Shown: piece by piece, positions 56,701-64,000 of the stretch
Layout: each line of letters begins with the position of its first letter
How positions within the stretch are numbered: position 1 is the stretch's first letter
From: Limosilactobacillus portuensis
Lineage (GTDB): Bacteria > Bacillota > Bacilli > Lactobacillales > Lactobacillaceae
Reading direction: 5' to 3'
DNA: 64,000 bases
Assembly (NCBI RefSeq): GCF_014838735.1
Contig: NZ_JABUXQ010000008.1
Location: 1-64,000, forward strand
Notes under the pieces: model-generated
What the model was told of the DNA's origin: nothing
What the model saw: only the letters and a program-made list of their open reading frames with translations
The model's database searches: none
Position numbers and translations under genes: made by a program

Positions 56701-58062
56701 TTCACCATCTTTCATCTTCGAAGCGGAAAGTTCAATCACCTTATCATAAATTGCTGAAAGTCCCGTCGTTTCAACGTCGAAGATAACATATGTCTGACCA
56801 TCTAGCGGTGTATCATTTTCGTTATACACTAACGGGATCCCATCATCAACCACGTTTGCTTCCACACCGTAGAGCATTTTGATCCCTGTTTTTTTAGCTG
56901 CCTTGAATGCTTCTGGAAATGCTTGAACGTCCGCATGATCAGTAATTGCAATTGCAGGCTGTCCCCACGAATGAGCACGGTTAGCTAATTCGGTAATTGA
57001 ATTAGTAGCATCCATTTGACTCATTTCTGAATGGGCATGTAATTCAATTCGCTTATCATCAGCTGGCGCCTTATCCTGACGCTCTTCATGCTTAATTTCA
57101 TTAATGTCAAAAGCATTAATAACTAAATCATGCATCCATGTATCTTCTTGCACCGGGCCACGAACTTTAAGCCACATTCCCTCTTTGATATTTGCAAATT
57201 GGGCTTCATCAGCTTCATTACGGGAGAACTTCTTTACCGCAAACGAAGAAGTATAGTCAGTAATTTCAAATGTCAATAATTGCCGACCTGAGCGTAGTTC
57301 CCGTACTTCAGTGCTAAAGACATACCCTTCAACAACAACTGAGCGCTCTTCCTCAGCAATATCTTTCATCTGCTTAACTTCTTGGGAATCATTAATTACC
57401 CGACCAAGTTGAACAGGTCCATCGGCAGGTGCCACGTTGCTTTGCTGCTTTTTCTTTTTAGCAACATTATTCTTTTTAATCTGTTCCATCGCCTTAGCAG
57501 CAAGTGCAGCATCATCCGCTTCATGCTTAGCCTTTAATTCCTTAATCCGGGCTTCCGAAGCGGATTCATCAACGAACGGGTGAATCCGAAATTTAGGAAA
57601 ACCAAGGTCAACATAATCCTCTTCAATCTTTCCTAAAACATTTTTAGTAAGGAAGTCCTTCATCATCTCATTTTCAATAACAAGAGTTACTCGACCATCC
57701 CTAACTTCAGGTGATGTCTGTGTACAAACTTGCTGGGTCATCGGTGAATCGGGAGCCGTTTGACGGACTACATATTCCCAGTAATCACCAATTAGCTTGA
57801 GATCAAGATCGGTCATCGGACTACTAATTTTCACCCGCGTATTAGCAATATCCCGAAAGCCCATTGTTAACGCGTTTGAAAATTCACTAAAAAGGTTAAA
57901 CGGTAACGGCTGTCGGAGCATTAAATGAAATTCCCATAGACGCGAATCCTTATGAACTACGACAGATTGAACCTTTGCATCATGAAAGGCAGGGTTATCT
58001 TTTTCGGGAAAGTGAATTTGTTCAAGTAGCTTTTGAAATAATTCTTGTCGTGATAAACTCAC
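53734..58062 (-). CDS. polC: DNA polymerase III subunit alpha, PolC type
   Basis: Gram-positive replicative polymerase, 1442 residues. In order: N-terminal region, OB fold (about 230-330), PHP domain (about 335-420) into which the DEDDh proofreading exonuclease is inserted (about 425-590: [21 protein letters not shown]), then palm and fingers (including the zinc-binding CPKC pairs and [12 protein letters not shown]) and C-terminal helix-hairpin-helix regions. GTG start after AGGAGG. It follows proS across a terminator. Confidence 0.97.
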   Translation of the reverse strand: MSLSRQELFQKLLEQIHFPEKDNPAFHDAKVQSVVVHKDSRLWEFHLMLRQPLPFNLFSEFSNALTMGFRDIANTRVKISSPMTDLDLKLIGDYWEYVVRQTAPDSPMTQQVCTQTSPEVRDGRVTLVIENEMMKDFLTKNVLGKIEEDYVDLGFPKFRIHPFVDESASEARIKELKAKHEADDAALAAKAMEQIKKNNVAKKKKQQSNVAPADGPVQLGRVINDSQEVKQMKDIAEEERSVVVEGYVFSTEVRELRSGRQLLTFEITDYTSSFAVKKFSRNEADEAQFANIKEGMWLKVRGPVQEDTWMHDLVINAFDINEIKHEERQDKAPADDKRIELHAHSEMSQMDATNSITELANRAHSWGQPAIAITDHADVQAFPEAFKAAKKTGIKMLYGVEANVVDDGIPLVYNENDTPLDGQTYVIFDVETTGLSAIYDKVIELSASKMKDGEVLERFDEFIDPGFPLSEQTTNLTSITDEMVQGSKSEEEVFRMFKDFCEGCIIAGHNVSFDMGFMNTGYRRHNMEEITAPVIDTLPLARFLYPHMRGYRLNTLSKKFKVALEHHHRANYDAEATGKLLHIFLKDAEKRYGIKRINDLNKHMADNDAYRHARPFHVTILAQTQEGLKNLYKLVSLSNVEYFARVPRIPRSILTKYRQGLLFGTACSSGEVFTAMMEKGFAEAERKAKYYDFIEVQPKPNYQPLLDQKVIADDAHLEDILKNMVKLGENLEKPVVATGDVHYLDAHDAIYRKILINSQGGANPLNRTRRPDVHFRTTDEMLNEFSFLGADKAHQIVVTNTHQVADMIDDGICPVKDKLYTPHMKGEEQEIQDRTWDTAKKWYGDPLPKIVQDRVELELNSIVKNGFSVIYLIAQRLVAKSNKDGYLVGSRGSVGSSVVATLSGITEVNPLPPHYRCPKCHYSHFYTKGEYSSGFDLPEKKCPKCGTLLVKDGHDIPFQTFLGFKGNKVPDIDLNFSGDYQPIAHNYMKVLFGEKNVFRAGTIGTVADKTAYGYVKAYERDTDKQFRGPEEDRLSHGATGVKRTTGQHPAGIIIVPDDMEIYDFTPVQYPADDQDAAWETTHFDFHSIHDNILKMDILGHDDPTMIRALQDLSGVDPQTIPMNDPGVMSLFSSPEALGVSEEQIQSKTGTLGLPEFGTRFVRGMLEDTHPKNYSQLLQISGLSHGTGVWLDNAQELIKQGVATIANVIGCRDNIMTDLIHYGLDSETSFQVMESVRHGRGIPDDWQEKMREANVPQWYMDSCLKIKYMFPRAHAVAYVLMALRIAYFKVYFPLVYYCAFFSVRADDFDVVAMSHGKDAVKTRMKEINSQGNDASAKDKSLLTILELANEMLERGFKFKMVDLERSDASNWLIDGNSLIAPFRAVPGLGLNVAKQIVAAREEKKFLSKQDLAERGKVSQTIIDFMTQNHVLDGLPDENQLSLF

Positions 58063-58080
58063 TTTTTATCCTCCTACAAT

Positions 58081-58125
58081 AAAAAAGTGGCGCGTTGATA
58101 AATCAAATTCTACCATCGTCACCAC
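58081..58125 (-). terminator. Terminator between proS and polC
   Basis: Stem 58118-58125 with 58087-58094 (one bulge, one G-U pair) and a U-run on the minus strand. Confidence 0.65.
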
Positions 58126-58144
58126 CAATTAATGATTAGACTAA

Positions 58145-59887
58145 TTATTTAGCTTCAGTATCGTCTTGTCCACTAAGTTGCTTGAGCAAAATAGCAACAG
58201 TATTAACGACTTCTTCAGTCTTAACTTCAACTGTTTCACCGGTTTTCCGGATCTTAATTTCAACAATACCATCTGAAGCCTTTTTACCAACAGTAACCCG
58301 AATTGGAATTCCAATTAAGTCAGAATCGGCAAACTTAACACCAGCACGTTCTTTACGGTCATCTACTAAGACATCATAACCAGCCTTTTCAAGGGCTACT
58401 GTAAGTTCATTTGCCATTTCCATTTGATCTGCTTTCTTGGCATTTACAGGAATTACATGAACATCAAATGGTGCAATACTATCAGGCCAAACTAGTCCGT
58501 TATCATCAGCAGTTTGTTCAGCAACTGCAGAAAGCAACCGGCTAACACCAATCCCGTAGCTTCCCATAATAACATCAACTAGTCGACCGTTATTATCGAG
58601 CACTTGTGCACCAAGTTTCTTTGAATAATGGGTTCCTAACTTGAAGATATGACCAATTTCAATTCCTGGTGTGAACTTGATTGGGTGACCATCAGGAGCA
58701 ATTTCGCCTTCCTTAACGTTACGGAAATCACCAAATTGATCAACACGGAAGTCACGGTCAATATTGGCATTAATATAGTGGTGACCATCGTCATTAGCCC
58801 CACAAGCCATGTTAACCATTACCTTAACGTAATTATCAGCATAGATTTTAACATCTTCACCAACACCAACTGGACCAAGTGAACCCGGATGTGCTCCCAG
58901 ATATTTCACAGCATCTTCTTCGTCAGCTAACTCTAATTCTTCACAGCCTAGTTCATCCTTCAACTTGGCCTCGTTAACTTCATCATTGCCGCGCATCAAA
59001 ACAAGAACTGGTTGTGTTTCCTCTTCACTCATTTTGGCCATGTAGAACATTGCCTTAATGATCTGATTTGAGTCTATTCCAAGGCTTTCCGCAGCCTCGT
59101 CGACACTGTGAGCCCCTGGAGTTGGCTTCTTTTCAAGTTTTTCAGGTTCAGCGGTTTGTTGAACACCGGTAAACTTACTAGTAGCCTTTTCCAAGTTAGC
59201 AGCGTAATTCCCGTCAGTATAAGCAATGATATCCTCACCAACCTCTGCTGGTGCAGAAAATTCTTGTGAGTTCTTACCACCCATTGTTCCTGAATCAGCC
59301 AAGATCACCTTGTAGTCTAAGCCAATCCGGTCAAAAATATTACGGTATGCTCTTGCTTGAAGATCATAGGCTTGGTCTAAGCCAGCTTGATCAGCAGAGA
59401 ATGAATAACCATCAAGCATTTCAAATTCCTTACCACGAAGGATCCCATAACGAGGACGATCTTCATCACGGAACTTATCTTGTAGTTGGTAAACAACTAA
59501 TGGCAGCTTCTTGTATGACTTAATACTGTCACGAATAACTTCAGTGAACGTTTCTTCATGAGTTGGTCCCATGATAAAGTCACGATCACGACGATCTTTT
59601 AACTTAAATAAGTTATCGCCATAGCTTTCATACCGACCAGATTCTTTCCACAAGTCCGCAGGCAGGAGTGCTGGCATCATCATTTCAACAGCACCAGCCT
59701 TCTCCATTTCTTGACGAATAATATTTTCAACCTTTCGAATTACCCGGTAGGCCATTGGCAAATAAGCCCAAACACCAGCGGACACTTGATAAATGTAACC
59801 AGCCCGGATCATCATCTTATGACTAAGTGCTTCCGCATCACTTGGTGCTTCCTTTTTTGTTGGAATTAAAATCTTTGATTGTTGCAT
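58145..59887 (-). CDS. proS: Proline--tRNA ligase
   Basis: Class II synthetase, bacterial type, 580 residues. Motifs: MIRAGYIYQVSAGVWAYLPM, motif 2 KFRDEDRPRYGILRGKEFEM, the YbaK-like editing insertion (about 230-400) and the C-terminal anticodon domain. AAAAGGAG precedes the ATG. It is 18 bases after rseP, as in other Firmicutes; no T-box is seen. Confidence 0.97.
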   Translation of the reverse strand: MQQSKILIPTKKEAPSDAEALSHKMMIRAGYIYQVSAGVWAYLPMAYRVIRKVENIIRQEMEKAGAVEMMMPALLPADLWKESGRYESYGDNLFKLKDRRDRDFIMGPTHEETFTEVIRDSIKSYKKLPLVVYQLQDKFRDEDRPRYGILRGKEFEMLDGYSFSADQAGLDQAYDLQARAYRNIFDRIGLDYKVILADSGTMGGKNSQEFSAPAEVGEDIIAYTDGNYAANLEKATSKFTGVQQTAEPEKLEKKPTPGAHSVDEAAESLGIDSNQIIKAMFYMAKMSEEETQPVLVLMRGNDEVNEAKLKDELGCEELELADEEDAVKYLGAHPGSLGPVGVGEDVKIYADNYVKVMVNMACGANDDGHHYINANIDRDFRVDQFGDFRNVKEGEIAPDGHPIKFTPGIEIGHIFKLGTHYSKKLGAQVLDNNGRLVDVIMGSYGIGVSRLLSAVAEQTADDNGLVWPDSIAPFDVHVIPVNAKKADQMEMANELTVALEKAGYDVLVDDRKERAGVKFADSDLIGIPIRVTVGKKASDGIVEIKIRKTGETVEVKTEEVVNTVAILLKQLSGQDDTEAK

Positions 59888-59905
59888 TAAAATACTCCTT
59901 TTCCC

Positions 59906-61183
59906 TTATCGAATGAAATAACGCTGAATGTCATTCCACGTAACCAAAATCATTAATACTAGCAGCAAGAAGAAACCAATCATTGTCACAATCCCCTCGG
60001 CCTTTTCCGGAATTGGGCGACGAATAATCGCCTCAATGATATTTAACAATAGTTTTCCGCCATCTAACGCTGGAATTGGCAATAAGTTAACAATTCCAAG
60101 GTTAATTGAAAGCAGTGCTAAGAAATTCAAAACACCCGTAAAGCCAAGCGACGTTGCTTGAGATGTTCCTGCATAAATAGCAACTGGTCCACCAAAATCA
60201 TTTAATGAAAAGCCGTGGGTAAACATGTGGCCGAGGACACTAAAGATTAGTGTACCTGCTTGAACAAACCGTTGCCAACCAAAATTAAGCCGTGCTGAGA
60301 AACTTTTATCCGTTTCTTCAAGAATCCCAATCTGACCAACTTTCTGATCTGACTGTTTAACTGTTTTTGGAACCATTGTGGTGGTGTGCTGTTTCCCCTG
60401 GTGTTCATAAGTTACGGTAATCTTTTTCCCTGGATGGATAGAGATGGCAGTTGATAAATCTGTCCAATCTTTAATTTTAGTATTGTTGACTTGCTTAATC
60501 CGATCACCGCTTACGAGGCCTGCTTGAGCAGCAACTGAATTAGCATTAACATGCCCGATCTTATTGCTATTCACCGGAACTCCCCCGCTTAAGAGGAAGC
60601 CAAGAATAATAAAGACAACAAGAGACAAAATAAAGTTATTCATTGGGCCAGCAAAATTAGTCATCATTCGTGCTGGCAAACTAGCAGAATTAAATTGGAC
60701 ATCCTTAGGTGCGATTTGAACGACGGTGCCATCGTGCTCAGTAATTAAAGCATCATGAGCAACATTATAAACCTTCAAGTCGTTCTCATCACCGTTGACG
60801 TATCCCTTAATCCATAAATCGTTAACCAGATCAGAATCAACAATTTGAAGCGGGATTCCTTGGAACAATGTTGTTTTTTGACTTGCATTGATATTAGTGA
60901 CCTGATCCTGATCATTAAGCTGAATAGTTACCGGAGTCCCTGGACGTAACTCATCTTCGTCCTCATCATCAGCGCCAGCAAGACGAACATAACCCCCTAA
61001 TGGCAAAATCCGAATCGTATACGTCGTACCACCGGATTGTTTCCACCAAATCTTGGGACCCATTCCAATTGAAAATTCACGGACTAGGATCCCCGCTCGT
61101 TTTGCAAAATAGTAGTGACCAAATTCATGGACTAAAACCAGTATTCCGAAAACGATTATAAAGGTGATGATTGTTATTATCAC
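59906..61183 (-). CDS. rseP: RIP metalloprotease RseP
   Basis: Site-2 membrane protease that cleaves anti-sigma factors, signal-peptide remnants and similar substrates within the membrane. HExxH in VLVHEFGHYYFAKRAG, one PDZ domain (about 210-290) and the second active-site motif NLLPIPALDGGKL. It is 425 residues, four spans. GTG start after GAGGGG. Follows cdsA. Confidence 0.95.
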   Translation of the reverse strand: MIITIITFIIVFGILVLVHEFGHYYFAKRAGILVREFSIGMGPKIWWKQSGGTTYTIRILPLGGYVRLAGADDEDEDELRPGTPVTIQLNDQDQVTNINASQKTTLFQGIPLQIVDSDLVNDLWIKGYVNGDENDLKVYNVAHDALITEHDGTVVQIAPKDVQFNSASLPARMMTNFAGPMNNFILSLVVFIILGFLLSGGVPVNSNKIGHVNANSVAAQAGLVSGDRIKQVNNTKIKDWTDLSTAISIHPGKKITVTYEHQGKQHTTTMVPKTVKQSDQKVGQIGILEETDKSFSARLNFGWQRFVQAGTLIFSVLGHMFTHGFSLNDFGGPVAIYAGTSQATSLGFTGVLNFLALLSINLGIVNLLPIPALDGGKLLLNIIEAIIRRPIPEKAEGIVTMIGFFLLLVLMILVTWNDIQRYFIR

Positions 61184-61205
61184 AAAATCCCCTCTTCTTT
61201 CAGAC

Positions 61206-61991
61206 CTAAATAATACCTAAGAGGTGCATCATTGGCATAACGATTAACATACTATCAAACCGGTCAAGGATCCCGCCATGTCCCGGTAAAATTTTCCCAG
61301 AATCTTTTACTCCATAGAACCGTTTAAGTGATGATTCAATCAAATCACCAAACTGGCCCATAATTGACAGAATTAACGTTAGGCAAACCATTGGAATGAA
61401 AGATCCGCCAACCGGAATAAAGTATAAGTAAATAGCAATCAGAATTGTGGCAGAAACGGTTCCACCAATCGATCCTTCCCAGGTCTTGTTTGGACTAATC
61501 TTAGGTGCTAATTTATTTTTCCCGATTTTTCTTCCGATTAAGTAGGCTCCACTATCAGTAATCCAAACAATTAACATCCCGTATAATAAGGTTTGAAAGT
61601 TGACTGCTCGTGCTTCAACAAAGTAACGAAAATCTAATCCAATGTAAAGCATTGCTAAAGTTAACACACCAGCATCATCAAAAGTAAACCGTTGCTTTCT
61701 AATAACCGTATGTAATAGTAACAAAATTACCAAGAAATAGAATGCAAACCACCGTGTTGCAACACTTGGTAAAAAGTCTAACCAACTATCAGGCAGGATT
61801 AATAGTGCAACTCCAAGGTAAGAAACGATTGCCTCAAATGAAATGAGAAACATCCGCTTCATTGCTAAGATCTCACTCATAGCAACGATCCCAAGTGCAA
61901 TTGCGGCGATTGTTAATGGCCAGTGACCATAAACTATTAACGGAATGAAGATTGCTAAACCAACAACAGCTGTTATTATCCGTGTTTTCAA
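61206..61991 (-). CDS. cdsA: Phosphatidate cytidylyltransferase
   Basis: Membrane enzyme making CDP-diacylglycerol, the phospholipid precursor. About seven spans; the family signature KISPNKTWEGSIGG and LPGHGGILDRFDSM are present. It is 261 residues from TTG 61991, with GGGGAG eight bases upstream; TTG 62006 lies before that site. Between uppS and rseP. Confidence 0.95.
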   Translation of the reverse strand: MKTRIITAVVGLAIFIPLIVYGHWPLTIAAIALGIVAMSEILAMKRMFLISFEAIVSYLGVALLILPDSWLDFLPSVATRWFAFYFLVILLLLHTVIRKQRFTFDDAGVLTLAMLYIGLDFRYFVEARAVNFQTLLYGMLIVWITDSGAYLIGRKIGKNKLAPKISPNKTWEGSIGGTVSATILIAIYLYFIPVGGSFIPMVCLTLILSIMGQFGDLIESSLKRFYGVKDSGKILPGHGGILDRFDSMLIVMPMMHLLGII

Positions 61992-62008
61992 TATTATTCT
62001 CCCCAAAC

Positions 62009-62776
62009 TTAGTTATTTTTTAAGCCACCATAACGACGGTGACGTCCCTGAAATTTAACAATAGCATCTTCTAATGAATGCCGGTCAAAATCAGGCCAGT
62101 AAACATCAGTAAATTCTAACTCACTATAAGCGATTTGCCAGAGCATAAAATTACTAATCCGTTCCTCACCACTTGTTCTGATAAGAAGGTCAGGATCTGC
62201 TAACTCACCTAAGTCAGCTGTCATCATATTTTGAGACAGTAACTGTTCGTCAATTTGATCAATACTAATCTCTTTAGCAGCTACTTTCTTTGCAATTTGT
62301 TGAGTTGCCCGAATGATTTCGTCACGACTGCCATAGTTTAAGGCAAAATTCAGAATCATTCCATTACACTCAGCTGTGTCAGCAATTGCATCATTAACTG
62401 CTTTTTGAGTTCCTTGGGGCAATTTAGTAATGTCACCCATCACCATCACCCGAACATTATGCTTAACTAAATCTGGAACAAAAGTTGAAAAGAACTTGAT
62501 TGGTAGTTGCATCAAATAATTTACCTCACTCGAAGGCCGTTTCCAATTCTCAGTAGAAAAAGCATAGAGTGATAGAACTTTTACCCCTAATTCACTAGCA
62601 GCGATCGTCACTTTCTTTACGGTCTGCATTCCCTGTTTATGACCTGCAACACGTGGTAAGTGGCGCTTTTGAGCCCAACGACCGTTTCCATCCATAATAA
62701 TCGCAATATGGTTGGGAATTCGGTTTGGATCTAACTTCGCATTACTAGTCGAGGATCCTTCTTTTTTGCCAAACAA
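62009..62776 (-). CDS. uppS: Isoprenyl transferase (undecaprenyl diphosphate synthase)
   Basis: cis-Prenyltransferase that extends FPP with IPP to the C55 carrier for cell-wall synthesis. HIAIIMDGNGRWAQKR, GHKQGM, YAFSTENWKRP and RTSGEERISNFMLWQ are typical. It is 255 residues from TTG 62776, after TGGAGG. It has its own promoter after the frr terminator and leads into cdsA-rseP-proS. Confidence 0.96.
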   Translation of the reverse strand: MFGKKEGSSTSNAKLDPNRIPNHIAIIMDGNGRWAQKRHLPRVAGHKQGMQTVKKVTIAASELGVKVLSLYAFSTENWKRPSSEVNYLMQLPIKFFSTFVPDLVKHNVRVMVMGDITKLPQGTQKAVNDAIADTAECNGMILNFALNYGSRDEIIRATQQIAKKVAAKEISIDQIDEQLLSQNMMTADLGELADPDLLIRTSGEERISNFMLWQIAYSELEFTDVYWPDFDRHSLEDAIVKFQGRHRRYGGLKNN

Positions 62777-62825
62777 AATAGTTCCTCCAGACAAATTTTA
62801 TGTTTAAAGTAAAAACTACTTATCA

Positions 62826-62854
62826 ATTATAAATGTATTGAGGAGAAATGCCAA
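62826..62854 (-). promoter_or_regulatory. Promoter of the uppS-cdsA-rseP-proS operon
   Basis: TTGGCA (62849-62854), a 17-base spacer and TATAAT (62826-62831) on the minus strand. Confidence 0.75.
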
Positions 62855-62862
62855 CCCCAACC

Positions 62863-62911
62863 AAAAAAAGAGCGGGAATGAACTAGCTTCCTAGTTCGTT
62901 TCCCTACTCTT
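62863..62911 (-). terminator. Terminator of pyrH-frr
   Basis: A long imperfect stem (62869-62887 with about 62892-62911) followed by seven U residues on the minus strand. Confidence 0.8.
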
Positions 62912-62932
62912 AGTTAGTAATTAAGACTAAAC

Positions 62933-63493
62933 CTAGCCCATTAATTCTTTTTCCTTATCGGCAGCGATATTTTCAAGGTTCTTGATCCCGTTGTCGGTCT
63001 CGGTTTGAACCTTCTTTTCAAGATCATGAAATTCATCATCATTGAAATCGCCGTCTTTGTTACCCTTCTTCAGGTCATCCATCGCTTCACGACGAACATT
63101 TCGAACAGCAACCTTAGCTTTTTCAAGTTCAGCCTTAACATCCTTGACAAGCTCTTTTCGCCGTTCTTCAGTTAATTGCGGGATTAGAATCCGAATTGCT
63201 GAACCGTCATTTTGTGGTGTTAAGCCAAGATTAGCAGCATAGATTGCCTTTTCAATATTGTCTAATGAGCTTTCGTCATATGGAGTAACAAGTAATTGAC
63301 GTGCCTCAGGAATTGTAATTGATGCCACCTGGTTAAGCGGTGTTGGAGCACCGTAGTAATCTACTTTAACTCCATTAAGCAGGCTCGCATTTGCTCGTCC
63401 TGCACGAATATCAGCTAAAGTCCGGCGTAATGCATCTCCGGACTTTGCCATTTTGTCCTTCGCTTCATCTAAGATTTGTTTACCTGTAGCCAT
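62933..63493 (-). CDS. frr: Ribosome recycling factor
   Basis: Splits post-termination ribosomes with EF-G. It is 186 residues; LADIRAGRANASLLNGVKVDYYGAPTPLNQ (in part) and ELVKDVKAELEKAKVAVRNVRR match the family. It is three bases after pyrH, with a GGGGGA site, and ends in a terminator. Confidence 0.97.
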   Translation of the reverse strand: MATGKQILDEAKDKMAKSGDALRRTLADIRAGRANASLLNGVKVDYYGAPTPLNQVASITIPEARQLLVTPYDESSLDNIEKAIYAANLGLTPQNDGSAIRILIPQLTEERRKELVKDVKAELEKAKVAVRNVRREAMDDLKKGNKDGDFNDDEFHDLEKKVQTETDNGIKNLENIAADKEKELMG

Positions 63494-63496
63494 AGG

Positions 63497-64000
<504 letters not shown>

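Overview
The window looks like a chromosomal segment from a low-GC Firmicute of the Lactobacillaceae, most probably a heterofermentative Limosilactobacillus (the L. reuteri/L. fermentum group). The reasons are AT-rich DNA with strong AGGAGG ribosome-binding sites, the mevalonate isoprenoid pathway, two L-lactate dehydrogenases, a choloylglycine (bile salt) hydrolase, T-box and CIRCE control, and Lactobacillus-type gene orders (polC-rimP-nusA-ylxR-ylxQ-infB-rbfA-truB-ribF; hrcA-grpE-dnaK-dnaJ-lepA; pyrH-frr-uppS-cdsA-rseP-proS). The species call is inference. I saw no rRNA, tRNA, insertion sequence, prophage or CRISPR array.

Layout. 1-4.3 kb: rpsU-yqeY-choloylglycine hydrolase on the minus strand, then a glutamine-type ABC transporter on the plus strand. 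4.3-12.7 kb: aspS with an Asp-type T-box leader, a fructosamine-kinase-like gene, then dtd, rel, rsmE and prmA. 12.8-14.1 kb: a small membrane protein and the main ldh. 14.1-18.5 kb: an accessory operon of a URO-D/MtaA-like zinc methyltransferase and a polar amino acid ABC transporter. It is preceded by an attenuator-like leader encoding a 28-residue peptide with tandem Cys codons, and its ATPase gene carries an in-frame stop. 18.5-23.7 kb: EamA transporter, dnaD, ypmB-like and dinG. 23.8-28.8 kb: mevalonate kinase, diphosphomevalonate decarboxylase, phosphomevalonate kinase, type 2 IPP isomerase and a HAD phosphatase. 28.8-36.1 kb: rsmF, an SPFH protein, lytS-lytT and lrgA-lrgB-ldh2. 36.2-39.2 kb: a Cof-like phosphatase, a cytochrome-b5-like pseudogene, a probable type I toxin-antitoxin pair and an MFS transporter. 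39.2-46.6 kb: lepA and the HrcA heat-shock operon. 46.6-64 kb: translation, transcription, replication and envelope housekeeping genes, ending inside pyrH.

How the genes fit together. The mevalonate genes make IPP/DMAPP, which UppS turns into the undecaprenyl carrier for wall synthesis; CdsA and RseP add phospholipid precursor and membrane proteolysis. LytST, LrgAB and LDH2 look like a pyruvate-sensing, pyruvate-transport and pyruvate-reduction unit. Upstream of lrgA lies a tandem repeat with the same sequence and spacing as the operator I recall for the E. coli pyruvate-responsive regulator YpdB. The rimP-nusA operon has its own promoter followed by an intrinsic terminator in the leader, as expected for NusA autoregulation.

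The most unusual parts are the Cys-codon leader with its methyltransferase/transporter operon, the two genes each broken by a single TAA codon, the small hydrophobic toxin with a convergent antisense RNA, and the YpdB-like repeat upstream of lrgAB-ldh2.
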